NCBI GenBank assembly: GCA_036374835.1
Contig: DASUTB010000074.1
Location: 48,163-112,162, forward strand
Length of the DNA: 64,000 bases
Direction of reading: 5' to 3'
Source: DASUTB01 sp036374835
Lineage (GTDB): Bacteria > Actinomycetota > Actinomycetes > Jiangellales > Jiangellaceae
Shown: positions 50,767 through 59,574 of the stretch, in pieces
How the letters are laid out: each line of letters begins with the position of its first letter
Position numbering within the stretch: position 1 is the stretch's first letter
Program-made: the position numbers and the translations under genes
Notes under the pieces: generated by a model
The model's database searches: none
The model's input: only the letters and a program-made list of their open reading frames with translations
What the model was told of the DNA's origin: nothing

Positions 50767-51039
50767 ATGGCGCTCAACATCAAAGATCCGAAGACCGAAC
50801 GGCTTGCCGCCGAGGTTGCTGAGATGACCTCCGACACCAAGACTGGTGCGATCAGGTCCGCATTGGAAGACAAGCTGCGGTTTCTGAACGAGCAGGCCGC
50901 CCGTCGGGCTCGCGGCGAGCGGGTTCGCCAGTTCTTGGTCGACGAGGCGTGGCCGCAGATTCCGGCCGACGTCCTCGGCACCACAGTCACAAAGGAAGAG
51001 CGGGAAGAGATCTTGGGATATGGAGCTGAGGGCGTGTGA
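50767..51039 (+). CDS. VapB-type antitoxin
   Basis: 90-aa antitoxin of the Rv0623-like (PSK transcription factor) type: MALNIKDPKTERLAAEVAEMTSDTK and AIRSALEDKLRFL form the DNA-binding part, and an acidic C-terminus (TKEEREEILGYG) binds the toxin. Leaderless start; stop overlaps the toxin start (GTGA). Confidence 0.9.
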   Translation: MALNIKDPKTERLAAEVAEMTSDTKTGAIRSALEDKLRFLNEQAARRARGERVRQFLVDEAWPQIPADVLGTTVTKEEREEILGYGAEGV

Positions 51040-51434
51040 TCGTCGAAAGTTCGGCGTTGATCGCCATCCTGCTCAAAGAGCCCGGGTACGAGACGGTCCT
51101 CGACCGGCTCACCACGGACGATGTCGTGCAGGTGGGTGCGCCGACGCTCGTGGAGACCAGTATGGTCCTCGTTGCGCGCGTCGGCATCGTCGGCAAGACG
51201 CTCCTGGCTCGTCTCCTCGAGGAGATCGAAGCCGAGGTGATCGACTTCACCGACGCACACCGTGATGCCGCCGTACACGCGTTCGTCATGTACGGGAAGG
51301 GCCGGCATCCGGCCGGGTTGAACTTCGGTGATTGCCTCACCTACGCCGTCGCCCGGTTGAGTGGCGAGCGACTTGTCTGCGTCGGCGAGGACTTTCCACT
51401 CACTGACGTGCCGCTCGTGGTGGACGGACGGTAG
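51036..51434 (+). CDS. VapC-type PIN toxin
   Basis: 132-aa PIN ribonuclease of the VapBC type. Acidic residues: MIVESSALIAIL (Glu at position 4 replaces the usual Asp), VGAPTLVETSMVL, LNFGDCLTYAVA and the last Asp in CVGEDFPLTD. The pair with the antitoxin is tightly coupled. Glu at the first catalytic position occurs in some VapC proteins. Target RNA unknown. Confidence 0.9.
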   Translation: MIVESSALIAILLKEPGYETVLDRLTTDDVVQVGAPTLVETSMVLVARVGIVGKTLLARLLEEIEAEVIDFTDAHRDAAVHAFVMYGKGRHPAGLNFGDCLTYAVARLSGERLVCVGEDFPLTDVPLVVDGR

Positions 51435-51507
51435 TGGCGCCCAGGCCGGCCAGTACGCGGATCGCGAACAAGGCTTTTCGGACGTTGTGGGCCGACGTAC
51501 CGGCGCA

Positions 51508-51513
51508 TAACGT
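51508..51513 (+). promoter_or_regulatory. -10 box TAACGT ahead of the truncated hydrolase
   Basis: TAACGT then GCCGGC then ATG at 51520, the standard leaderless spacing; the broken gene still has an intact-looking promoter. Confidence 0.45.
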
Positions 51514-51519
51514 GCCGGC

Positions 51520-51954
51520 ATGGCATCGGTGCGGACCGGGGACGTCGACTTGGCGTACGACGAGGCGGGATCCGGCCCTGCCGTCGTGCTCGTCCACGCC
51601 GGGCTGGCTGACCGCCGGATGTGGGATCACCAGTTCGACGTACTGGCAGAGCGCTACCGGGTCGTCCGGTACGACTTGCGTGGCTACGGAGCATCCGGTG
51701 ACGCCGATGGAACAGGCACCCACCATGAGGACCTGCTTGCGCTGATGGACGCGCTCGGCATCGAGCGGGCCGCCCTGGTGGGATGCTCGTACGGTGGCAT
51801 GTACGCCGTGGATTCGGCCCTTACCGCGCCGGAACGCGTGACGTCGCTCGCCCTCATCTGCTCCGGCATGTCCGGTCACGTCTGGCCGCCGGAGATGGGT
51901 GCGCCGGTGCGCGAACGAGTCAGGGCGGCTATACCCGCTGACCGGAAGGCTTGA
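51520..51954 (+). CDS. Truncated alpha/beta hydrolase (probable pseudogene)
   Basis: Begins like a complete alpha/beta hydrolase: GPAVVLVHAGLADRRMWDHQ (oxyanion region), VVRYDLRGYGASG and the nucleophile GCSYGG. It then stops after 144 residues at RVRAAIPADRKA, about half the family length, with no cap domain and no catalytic His. The stop lies 15 bases from the convergent AlsS-like gene, so the missing half was probably lost at a rearrangement junction. Likely inactive. Confidence 0.7.
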   Translation: MASVRTGDVDLAYDEAGSGPAVVLVHAGLADRRMWDHQFDVLAERYRVVRYDLRGYGASGDADGTGTHHEDLLALMDALGIERAALVGCSYGGMYAVDSALTAPERVTSLALICSGMSGHVWPPEMGAPVRERVRAAIPADRKA

Positions 51955-51968
51955 ACGATGGCGTGGGG

Positions 51969-53642
51969 TCAGAGAGCGGCGTCGAGTTGCCCGAGCCGGC
52001 CGATGAGGCGGAGGTTCTCTCGGTAGTCGACCGGGCAGTTGATGATGGACACGCCGGGGGAGTCCAGCGCGGTCCGCAGGGTGGGCAGCAGTTCGTCGGC
52101 GGACGTGATCTGGTAGCCGCTCGCTCCGAAGCTCTCCGCGTACTTCACCACGTCCGGGTTGCCGAACGCGGTGTTGCTGTGCTCGCCGAGCTCCATCTGC
52201 ATCTTCCACTCGATCAAGCCATAGCCGTTGTCTTCCCAGATGAGCACAGTGAGCGGGATCCCTTCCCGGGTGGCGGTCTCGATCTCCTGGGAATGCATCA
52301 ACCAGGCACCGTCACCGACGACGGCGAGCACCTTGGCGTCCGGCCGCGCCAGCGATACCGCCAACGCCCCAGGCAGTGCGAAACCCATCGTGGACAGACC
52401 GTTCGAGATCAGGCAGGTGTTCGGCGAGTAGGTCGGATACAACCGCGCCATCCACATCTTCACCGCCCCGGTGTCGACCAGTGCGATGTCGTCCCGGCCG
52501 AGTGCGGCTCGGGTGTCGGCGACGATCCGTTGCGGCGTGAGCGGGTAGCTGTCGTCCTGACGTCCGTGCTCCAGTTCCTCGTCCAGCAGGACGCTCGACC
52601 GCGACCGCTCGGAGATCGGGCATTGGAAGTCGCCGAGCGCCTCGCGCAGCGCGTTCAACGACGCACTGAGGTCGGCGATGACCCCGACGTCCACGGAGTA
52701 ATGCGCGTCCACCTCGGCGGGGAAACGGTGGACATGAACAATTCGCTTGTCGCCTTCGGGATTGACCCGGACCGGGTCGAACTCCTGGAGCTCGTACCCC
52801 ACGCAGATGATGAGGTCCGATTTCTCGAAGCCGAAGTTCGCGTAGTCGCGGCTCATGAATCCGATCGTGCCGACCGATCTCGGATGGTCGTCCGGGAAGA
52901 CACCCTTGCCGTGGAAGGTGGTCGCGACCGGCACGCCGAGCGATTCGGCGAACGAGATCAATGCCTCGGACGCGTTACCCCTTGCCGCTCCGTGGCCCGC
53001 GAGGACGATGGGGTGCTCGGCCTGCCTGATCAGCTCCACCGCTCGTTGTATCTGGTGAGGTGCGGGCGCCTCGGGTTGCGGTACGTTGCGCGGCAGCGGA
53101 CGCAGATCCGCGTCGGCCGCGGCGTCCTCTACGTCCTCAGGGACGGCGAGGTACACCGCGCCGGGGCGCTCCGTCTCGGCGGTCTTGAATGCCTTGCGCA
53201 CCATTTCGGGGATGGCAGCGGAGTTCGGCACGCTCGCCGACCACTTGGTGATCGGCGCGAACAGGCTCACCAGGTCGACGAACTGGTGCGACTCCTTGAA
53301 GTTGCGATCGTGCCCGACCTGGGCGGACAGCGCCACGATCGGCGTGCTGTTGGTCATCGCGTCGGCGACCCCGAGCTGGAGATTGATCGCACCCGGGCCG
53401 AGGGTGCTGGAGACCACGCCGGCGGATCCGGTGACGCGGCCCCACATCTCGGCCATGAATGACGCGGCCTGCTCGTGCCGGGTGAGGACGTAGCGGATAC
53501 TCGACCGCTCGAGCGCTTGGGTCAGGTGGACGTTCTCCTCGCCAGGTAGGCCGAATACCACCGTGACGCCCTCGTTCTCCAGACAGCGCACGAACAGCTT
53601 CGCGGCATCGGATACGTGATCGTTCGCTCCCGGCACGGACAA
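51969..53642 (-). CDS. Acetolactate synthase-like ThDP enzyme (AlsS-like)
   Basis: Thiamine diphosphate enzyme, 557 aa. The three ThDP domains are visible: N-terminal PYR domain with the catalytic Glu (TRHEQAASFMAEMWGR), central FAD/DHS-like domain, and the C-terminal PP domain with the GDGAWLMHSQEIETA and NGYG cofactor motif. The closest pattern is the catabolic acetolactate synthase, but a pyruvate oxidase or other decarboxylase role is not excluded. No ilvN or alsD lies nearby. TTG start shown; GTG 53636 also possible. Confidence 0.8.
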   Translation of the reverse strand: MSVPGANDHVSDAAKLFVRCLENEGVTVVFGLPGEENVHLTQALERSSIRYVLTRHEQAASFMAEMWGRVTGSAGVVSSTLGPGAINLQLGVADAMTNSTPIVALSAQVGHDRNFKESHQFVDLVSLFAPITKWSASVPNSAAIPEMVRKAFKTAETERPGAVYLAVPEDVEDAAADADLRPLPRNVPQPEAPAPHQIQRAVELIRQAEHPIVLAGHGAARGNASEALISFAESLGVPVATTFHGKGVFPDDHPRSVGTIGFMSRDYANFGFEKSDLIICVGYELQEFDPVRVNPEGDKRIVHVHRFPAEVDAHYSVDVGVIADLSASLNALREALGDFQCPISERSRSSVLLDEELEHGRQDDSYPLTPQRIVADTRAALGRDDIALVDTGAVKMWMARLYPTYSPNTCLISNGLSTMGFALPGALAVSLARPDAKVLAVVGDGAWLMHSQEIETATREGIPLTVLIWEDNGYGLIEWKMQMELGEHSNTAFGNPDVVKYAESFGASGYQITSADELLPTLRTALDSPGVSIINCPVDYRENLRLIGRLGQLDAAL

Positions 53643-53732
53643 CCCACTCCCTTGGCGTCGGCTCCCTCCACGCTATCCCTGCCCAGCACCGATGCGTCGA
53701 TCACACCGCCCTCTACGAGGGGTGCGGCGGGT

Positions 53733-54419
53733 TCATGCATCCGGGCTGTAGAGCGCGGCGATGTCCTGCGACGTGGCCCACCGGCTGTAGGTGGGTTCCC
53801 TCGGCCAGCCCTCCGGGGAGTCTTGCCACTTCTCCCGCCGCCCGTACGGCAGCAGATCGATCAGTGCGAAGGTGTGACTGAGCTGCTCGGTGCCACGGCC
53901 GTTGGTGTGCCAGGTGCGATAGACGGTGTCGCCGTCGCGCAGGAACACGTTGACTGCGAACCCGCCGCCGGGCGGTGCGCCGACGTCGGCGCCGAATGGA
54001 CTGTTCGCCGTGGAGTACCAGGTCATCTTGTTCCCGACCCGCCGCTTGTACGCGAGTGCTTCGTCGATCGGACCTTGGGTGACGATGACGAACCGGGCAT
54101 CGTAGTTGGCCAGGAACTCCAGCCGGGTGAACTGCGAAGTGAACCCGGTGCATCCCGAGCACTGCCACTGCTCGCCGGGGAACCACATGTGGTTGTAGAC
54201 GATCAGCTGCGACGTGCCGTCGAAGATGTCTGCCAGCCGGACCGGTCCCTCTTCTCCTTCGAGGGTGTAGTCGGGCATCTTGACCATCGGCAGGCGACGC
54301 CGCTGTGCGGCGATGGCGTCGAGTTCTCGGGTCGCAGCCTTCTCCCGGTCGCGCAATGCGTCGAGTTGGCGCTGCCAGGTGTCGGCGTCGACGACGGGCG
54401 GTAGGGCATTCGTGCTCAT
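53733..54419 (-). CDS. DUF899 thioredoxin-like protein
   Basis: Thioredoxin-fold DUF899 protein, 228 aa: core motif VYNHMWFPGEQWQCSGCTGF with two Cys, then FVIVTQGPIDEALAYKRRVG and GGFAVNVFLRDGDTVYRTWHT. These proteins are widespread in actinobacteria and of unknown function, perhaps redox enzymes. ATG 54419 (MSTNALPPVVDADTW) is chosen over a longer form. Confidence 0.85.
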   Translation of the reverse strand: MSTNALPPVVDADTWQRQLDALRDREKAATRELDAIAAQRRRLPMVKMPDYTLEGEEGPVRLADIFDGTSQLIVYNHMWFPGEQWQCSGCTGFTSQFTRLEFLANYDARFVIVTQGPIDEALAYKRRVGNKMTWYSTANSPFGADVGAPPGGGFAVNVFLRDGDTVYRTWHTNGRGTEQLSHTFALIDLLPYGRREKWQDSPEGWPREPTYSRWATSQDIAALYSPDA

Positions 54420-54615
54420 GGGCTCTCCCAACTGATCATGGCCGGCTTCTCGGCCTTTTGCAGCTTGGAGATATAGACCGTGCTCGGTGGTCGAACTCAT
54501 CGGTGGCTGGCGAGCGGCGGTCCGGTGATCGTCCCGGCTGAGGTAGCGGCCCGATGACCGGTTCGTCCGCCGAGCCCCGACCTACCCCGGGTCGTGGCGT
54601 TGCGGGTGAGTTGAG

Positions 54616-54700
54616 TGTCCGAGGGGGGACTTGAACCCCCACCCCCTTGACGGGGACTAGCACCTCAAGCTAGCGCGTCTGCCTATTCCGCCACCCGGAC
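54616..54700 (-). tRNA. tRNA-Leu (anticodon GAG)
   Basis: Class II tRNA with long variable arm on the reverse strand. The acceptor stem GTCCGGG pairs with the 3' strand ending CTCGGAC (one G:T), discriminator A. Anticodon stem CTAGC/GCTAG encloses TTGAGGT, so the anticodon is GAG, reading CUC and CUU. The T arm GGGGGTTCAAGTCCCCC is intact. CCA is not encoded. Confidence 0.97.
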
Positions 54701-54839
54701 ATGCTGCACTGCCGACGAGCGGCTAGTGCGGCGCGGAAAGCGTACCAAATCGGCGGGCCAAAGGCCCAAACGACGGCCCTGGCCACTCGACGTGGCGGTT
54801 GGCTGGCCGGACCGCCGCCGAGCGGTGCTGCGGCGCCGC

Positions 54840-56123
54840 TCAGCCGGTACGCAGGTGCGTGCCGAACCACTCGGCGGCGAGCTCGGCGACCCGGTCCAGC
54901 GCGCCGGGTTCTTCGAACAGATGCGTTGCGCCCGGGACGACGTCCAGCCGGTTCCGGCAGACCAGCGAGGCCTGCGCTCGGCGGTTGAGCTCCAGCACCT
55001 CCACGTCGGCGCCGCCGACGATGAGCAGCGTCGGCGCGGTGACGTCGGTGAGCCGGTCGGCAGCGAGGTCCGGCCGTCCGCCCCGCGAGACCACCGCCGC
55101 GACGCTGGACGGCACCTCGGCGGCAGCCATCAGGGCCGCCGCCGCGCCGGTGCTGGCGCCGAACAGGCCCAGCGGCAGGTGTCCCACGTCGGATCGATCG
55201 TGTATCCAGTCGATCGCCCCGCGGACCCGCCTGGCCAGGAGGACGATGTCGAACACGTTGCTCCGGTCGGCGGCCTCCTCCGGAGTGAGCAGGTCGAACA
55301 GCAACGTCGCCAGTCCTGCCTCATGCTGGGCCTGAGCAACCTGCACGTTGCGCGGGCTGGCGCGTCCGCTGCCGCTGCCGTGCGCGAACACGACGACGCC
55401 CGACGCGCCGGAGGGGACGGTCAGTTCACCGGGCAGGTGAACGCCGTCGGTGGAGACGGTGACCTCGGTGCTCGTCGCGGCCGCGGGTCGGCGCGCGTCC
55501 GCCTCCTCGAGGAGCCTGGCGACCTCGTCGTCCGATGTCTGGGTGAAGTCGTCGTACCACTGGCCGATCGAGGACAGCTCTCCCGGCGTGGCGACGCACA
55601 CGACCTCGTCGGCGACGTCGGACAGCGAGCGGACGGCGTCCGGTGGTGCGATCGGGACGGCCAGGATCACCGACTTCGCGCCGTGCGCGCGGGCGATCTG
55701 GCAGGCCGCGCGGGCGGTCGCACCGGTGGCGATGCCGTCGTCGATGACGATCGCCGTCCGGCCGTCAAGTGGAACGGGCTCGCGTCCTTGCCGCAGTCGA
55801 GTGGTGCGGCGGCTCAACTCCGCGAGTTCCTCGTCCTCGACAGCCTGCAGGGCGGCGTCCGACACGTGGGCCAGGCGCATCACGTCGTCGTTGAGCACTC
55901 GGACGCCGCCTTCCCCGACGGCGCCCATCGCAAGCTCGGGCTGGTAGGGGACGCCGAGCTTGCGCACGACGATGACATCCAGCGGGATACCGAGCGCGCG
56001 AGAGACCTCGGCCGCCACGGGTACCCCGCCGCGCGGCAGGCCGAGCGCCACCGCGTCGGCGGGTACGTGCCTTAGCCGGTCCGCCAACTGCCGGCCCGCG
56101 TCCACTCGATTCGCAAAAGCCAT
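54840..56123 (-). CDS. Phosphoribosyltransferase fused to a dienelactone hydrolase domain
   Basis: Two-domain protein, 427 aa, like Rv0571c of M. tuberculosis. Residues 1–215 are a PRTase with VALGLPRGGVPVAAEV, LDVIVVRKLG and the PRPP loop AIVIDDGIATGATARAA. Residues about 225–427 are an alpha/beta hydrolase with GVVVFAHGSGSG, the nucleophile GLFGASTGAAAAL and the final His in GATHLFEEPG. Function unknown, no operon partner. ATG 56123 preferred. Confidence 0.88.
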   Translation of the reverse strand: MAFANRVDAGRQLADRLRHVPADAVALGLPRGGVPVAAEVSRALGIPLDVIVVRKLGVPYQPELAMGAVGEGGVRVLNDDVMRLAHVSDAALQAVEDEELAELSRRTTRLRQGREPVPLDGRTAIVIDDGIATGATARAACQIARAHGAKSVILAVPIAPPDAVRSLSDVADEVVCVATPGELSSIGQWYDDFTQTSDDEVARLLEEADARRPAAATSTEVTVSTDGVHLPGELTVPSGASGVVVFAHGSGSGRASPRNVQVAQAQHEAGLATLLFDLLTPEEAADRSNVFDIVLLARRVRGAIDWIHDRSDVGHLPLGLFGASTGAAAALMAAAEVPSSVAAVVSRGGRPDLAADRLTDVTAPTLLIVGGADVEVLELNRRAQASLVCRNRLDVVPGATHLFEEPGALDRVAELAAEWFGTHLRTG

Positions 56124-56223
56124 GGGTACCCCTATCGATCGTCTCGCGGCTGCCGGTGCCGAATCAACAGGTTGCGCCACCTAATGAGGTGGAGCCGACA
56201 TGGCAGAGGGCAGGATGGGTTGT

Positions 56224-57528
56224 ATGTCTGAGCCCGATCGTGACGTCGTGCAGCTGTGCAGTGAGCTCATTGGAATCGACACGTCGAACTACGGCGACGG
56301 CAGCGGTCCCGGCGAGCGCAAGGCCGCGGAGTACGTGGCCGAGAAGCTGGCCGACGTCGGCATCGAGCCTCAGGTGTATGAGGCCGAGCCGGGGCGGACG
56401 TCCGTCCTTGCCCGCATCGACGGCGCCGACCCGGGCCGCGACGACGCCCTGCTGATCCACGGCCACCTCGATGTCGTTCCGGCTAAGGCCGCGGACTGGA
56501 CACACGACCCGTTCGGCGGCGAGATCGTCGGTGACTGTGTGTGGGGACGCGGCGCGGTCGACATGAAGGACATGGACGCGATGATCCTGTCGGTGATTCG
56601 CGACCGGATGCGGACGGGACGGCCGCCGGCCCGCCCGTTGGTGCTGGCATTCCTGGCCGACGAGGAAGCCGGGGGAGTGAAGGGCGCGCACTGGCTCGTC
56701 GACAACCATCCGGATCTGTTCGACGGATGCACCGAGGCGATCAGCGAGGTCGGCGGGTTCAGCCTGACTGTGCGGGACGACGTCCGGCTCTATCTCATCG
56801 AGACGGCGCAGAAGGGCCTGGAGTGGATGCGCCTCGTCGCGGACGGCCGCGCCGGTCACGGTTCGATGGTGAACAACGAGAACGCCGTGACGGCGATCGC
56901 GGACGCGGTCGCCCGGATCGGACGGCACGAGTGGCCGGTGCGGCTCACGCCGGCGGTTCGCGAGTTCTTCGAGGCGATCTCCCAGGCGCTGGGCGTCGAA
57001 CTGGACCCCGAGGACGTGCCGGGTCTTGCGGCGACCCTGGGCAATGTGGCCCAGATCGCCGGAGCGACCCTGCGCCACACGGCCAATCCGACGATGCTGC
57101 GAGCGGGGTACAAGCACAACGTGATCCCCGGAAGCGCGGAGGCGTTCGTGGATGGCCGATTCCTGCCCGGGCTGCGCGACGAGTTCCTTGCCACCATCGA
57201 CGAGCTGATCGGACCGGACGTCCGGCGCGAAACCGTACACAGCGATATCGCGGTCGAGACCGCCTTCTCCGGGGATCTGGTCGATGCCATGAGCACGGCG
57301 CTCGTGGCGGAGGATCCGCAAGCCCGGACGGTTCCGTATTGCCTGTCCGGGGGCACGGACGCGAAGTCCTTCAGCCAACTCAGTATCCGTAATTTCGGAT
57401 TCGTCCCGCTGCGGCTACCGCCGGAGCTGGACTTCGCCGGCATGTTCCACGGTGTCGACGAGCGTGTCCCGGTGGACAGCCTGCGGTTCGGGGCGCGGGT
57501 GCTGGATCGTTTCCTCGACCTGGCGTGA
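56224..57528 (+). CDS. M20/M25/M40-family metallopeptidase
   Basis: Zinc peptidase/deacylase, about 434 aa. Metal and catalytic residues: LIHGHLDVVPA (His, Asp), GRGAVDMKDMDA (Asp), FLADEEAGG (Glu-Glu), and the final CLSGGTDAKSFS. A dimerisation domain (GLEWMRLVADGRAGHGS) lies in the middle. ATG 56224 (MSEPDRDVVQLC) matches the family; ATG 56200 has a stronger SD, which itself lies in a CCACCT/AGGTGG hairpin. Substrate unknown. Confidence 0.9.
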   Translation: MSEPDRDVVQLCSELIGIDTSNYGDGSGPGERKAAEYVAEKLADVGIEPQVYEAEPGRTSVLARIDGADPGRDDALLIHGHLDVVPAKAADWTHDPFGGEIVGDCVWGRGAVDMKDMDAMILSVIRDRMRTGRPPARPLVLAFLADEEAGGVKGAHWLVDNHPDLFDGCTEAISEVGGFSLTVRDDVRLYLIETAQKGLEWMRLVADGRAGHGSMVNNENAVTAIADAVARIGRHEWPVRLTPAVREFFEAISQALGVELDPEDVPGLAATLGNVAQIAGATLRHTANPTMLRAGYKHNVIPGSAEAFVDGRFLPGLRDEFLATIDELIGPDVRRETVHSDIAVETAFSGDLVDAMSTALVAEDPQARTVPYCLSGGTDAKSFSQLSIRNFGFVPLRLPPELDFAGMFHGVDERVPVDSLRFGARVLDRFLDLA

Positions 57529-57580
57529 CCCGTCTTTTGCTCGTGATCGTTCGGGATCATCCGACGGGGCGGTCAAGTGA

Positions 57581-57811
57581 TCAGCGGAGTGAGAGGGCCT
57601 GCGGGCGCGCGATGCGCATGATGCGGCGGCGTAATGTCACTTTGCGGGTGCCGTCCGGGAAGAGCCGGAGCCGGGCGATCTCCCAGTGGCCGTACTCGGC
57701 GTGATCGGTCAGGACCTGGCGCGCCGCCGAGCGGGACGTCCCTCGCGGAAGCAGCACGTGCTGGAACTCGTACTCATGGGCCCGACGCTCCGACGGTGCC
57801 CTGCTTCCCAT
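57581..57811 (-). CDS. DUF5703 family protein
   Basis: Small conserved actinobacterial protein (76 aa): YEFQHVLLPRGTSRSAARQVLTDHAEYGHWEIARLRLFPDG then VTLRRRIMRI. Function unknown; in actinobacteria it is typically found beside an M20 peptidase and aldo/keto reductase gene, as here. Convergent with the M20 gene. Its stop TGA lies in TGATCACTTGA. Confidence 0.85.
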   Translation of the reverse strand: MGSRAPSERRAHEYEFQHVLLPRGTSRSAARQVLTDHAEYGHWEIARLRLFPDGTRKVTLRRRIMRIARPQALSLR

Positions 57812-57838
57812 CGGCCAATGATGGCATGGCGTCAGCGG

Positions 57839-57844
57839 TAGCGT
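57839..57844 (+). promoter_or_regulatory. -10 box TAGCGT for leaderless gene at 57852
   Basis: TAGCGT then seven bases and GTG. Confidence 0.45.
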
Positions 57845-57851
57845 CAGGGGG

Positions 57852-58472
57852 GTGACTACGACACCTTCGGACACCGAACGGCTCAACGCAGCGCTTGGAA
57901 CGCTCGTCGACGCCCTGCGAGAACATCTGGCGGCGGCACTCGAGCGTTCCGGCGAAGGCGATACGAGAGCACAGGCGGCGTACACCAAACTACGCGCCGC
58001 GGCGGAGGAGTACGACGATCTGCTCTTCGAGCTCACCCAGGAGGTGACTCCCTGGGAGTTCGTCGAAGGCGGCGGCAAGGCGCCGGAGTTCGAGGACCGC
58101 GCCGCCGCGCCCGACTCGGTGAGCGTCCTGGTGCGCCGCGACTACGGCCTGGCCGACCCCGTCGGGTTGCTGGAGGCCGGGCGGGAGGCGTACGGGGAGC
58201 TGTATCCCGACGAACCCCGCGAAGCCGCGGCGGCCGACGTCAGCCATCCGGGCCGGGCCATCTACCAGCTGCTGCACGCGTACGGCGTGGACGGCGTCGA
58301 CCTTCGCGCCGAATCCGCCGGGCTGGCGCCGCGCGGTGGGACGGTGTGGGTGCAGGCGCTGCAACCGGGTGAGACCGGCCTGGAGGCCGAGGACCCGTTT
58401 TCAGTCGCCGACGAGGAGATGCTGGTGTACCGGCTCGACGAGATCGCTGAAGAGAACCCACCTCCAGAATGA
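57852..58472 (+). CDS. Conserved actinobacterial protein of unknown function
   Basis: 206-aa acidic cytoplasmic protein. An N-terminal helical part (AAYTKLRAAAEEYDDLLFELTQEVTPWEF) and a conserved middle (SVLVRRDYGLADPVGLLEAGREAY) are visible; no catalytic motif is recognised. GTG 57852 is leaderless. The last codon and stop (GAA TGA) are the start of the 3'-end repeat. Confidence 0.75.
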   Translation: MTTTPSDTERLNAALGTLVDALREHLAAALERSGEGDTRAQAAYTKLRAAAEEYDDLLFELTQEVTPWEFVEGGGKAPEFEDRAAAPDSVSVLVRRDYGLADPVGLLEAGREAYGELYPDEPREAAAADVSHPGRAIYQLLHAYGVDGVDLRAESAGLAPRGGTVWVQALQPGETGLEAEDPFSVADEEMLVYRLDEIAEENPPPE

Positions 58473-58536
58473 TCACGTAAAGCTGGTGTTTCCCAGCCAT
58501 ACGTGGCTTACAAACGCAGCAAAGTCGGGAGAAGCC
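58467..58536 (+). repeat. About 70-bp 3'-end repeat, subfamily B copy 3
   Basis: Begins GAATGATCACGTAAAGC, then the hairpin GCTGG/CCAGC and TACAAACGCAGCAAAG. The TGA is the stop of the gene at 57852. About three quarters of positions match copy 2 by eye, and the hairpin change GCCGG/CCGGC to GCTGG/CCAGC keeps the pairing. Confidence 0.7.
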
Positions 58537-58559
58537 GCGTAAAGCTTCTTTGCGTTCCT

Positions 58560-59543
58560 TCAGCGGGGGTCGTCGTGGACCTCGGGGTAGTCCAGCTCCG
58601 GGGCCGAGACCTCGTCGAGCACGTTGAGAATCTCGGTGGGCAGCGTCAGTTCCTCGGCTTTGAGGATGCCGCGCAACTGCGCGGCGTTGCGGGCGCCGGT
58701 GATCGCGGCACTGACGCCGGGACGGTCGCGTACCCATGCCAGCGCGACCTCAAGCGGCTGCGCGCCCAGCCCGTCGGCGGCCGTGCACACCGCTGCCACG
58801 ATCTGGGCCGCCCACTCGGTCAGGTGCGTCTCGACGTAGTTGGCGAGGTGCGGTGACGCCGCACGCGAGTCAGCCGGCGTTCCGGTCCGGTATTTGCCGG
58901 TGAGCACGCCGCGTCCGAGCGGCGCCCAGGCCACGACGCCGATCCCCGTCTCGGCGGCGCACGCGAGGACCTCCCGCTCGACGCCGCGCTGGACCAGCGA
59001 GTACTCCACCTGGTTGGCGACGATCGGCGTGCGAGTGGGCGCGCCGGCCTGATGGGCGGCGGCCCAGCCGGTCTGCCAGCCGCCGAAGTTCGATACACCG
59101 GCGTACCGCGTGCGGCCGGTGGCGACGGCGTCGTCGAGCGCCGAGAGCGTTTCGTCGAGCGGGACGTCCGGCGTGTAGCCCTGCACGTACCACAGGTCGA
59201 CGTGGTCGAGTCCGAGCCGGTCGAGCGAGTCGTCGAGCTGGTCGAGCAGCGCCCGCCGCGACGTGTCCACTGACGGCCAGCCGGTCGCGTGCGTCACACC
59301 CGCCTTGGTGGCGATGATGACGTCGGAGCGTGGTACGACCGTACCGAGCATGCCGCCGAGCACGCGTTCACTCGCACCCTCGCCGTAGGACGCGGCGGTG
59401 TCGACAAGCGTGCCGCCGGCCTCGACGAACGCCTCGAGCTGGTCGCGGGCCTCGTGTTCGTCGGTATCGCGTCCCCATGTCATCGTCCCGAGGCCGAGCC
59501 GCGACACCGCGAGCCCGCTGCGGCCGAGTCGTCGTAGCTCCAC
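58560..59543 (-). CDS. Aldo/keto reductase
   Basis: NADPH-dependent aldo/keto reductase, 327 aa, (beta/alpha)8 barrel. N-terminal MELRRLGRSGLAVSRLGLGTMTWG, catalytic Asp and Tyr in VDTAASYGEGASE, Lys in IIATKAGV, the His in VDLWYVQGYTP (His of the usual DLyQ-H position is replaced by Gln/Gly), and the C-terminal NADP-binding SAAITGARNAAQL. Substrate unknown. Gap to LLM gene carries the palindrome at 59575. Confidence 0.9.
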   Translation of the reverse strand: MELRRLGRSGLAVSRLGLGTMTWGRDTDEHEARDQLEAFVEAGGTLVDTAASYGEGASERVLGGMLGTVVPRSDVIIATKAGVTHATGWPSVDTSRRALLDQLDDSLDRLGLDHVDLWYVQGYTPDVPLDETLSALDDAVATGRTRYAGVSNFGGWQTGWAAAHQAGAPTRTPIVANQVEYSLVQRGVEREVLACAAETGIGVVAWAPLGRGVLTGKYRTGTPADSRAASPHLANYVETHLTEWAAQIVAAVCTAADGLGAQPLEVALAWVRDRPGVSAAITGARNAAQLRGILKAEELTLPTEILNVLDEVSAPELDYPEVHDDPR

Positions 59544-59574
59544 GAGCGAAGGCTATCGCGCGACCGCGCCACAT

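Noticed and set aside
54616..54700. tRNA-Leu as an integration site
   Set aside because: No partial copy of the tRNA 3' end is seen elsewhere in the window and no integrase gene is present.
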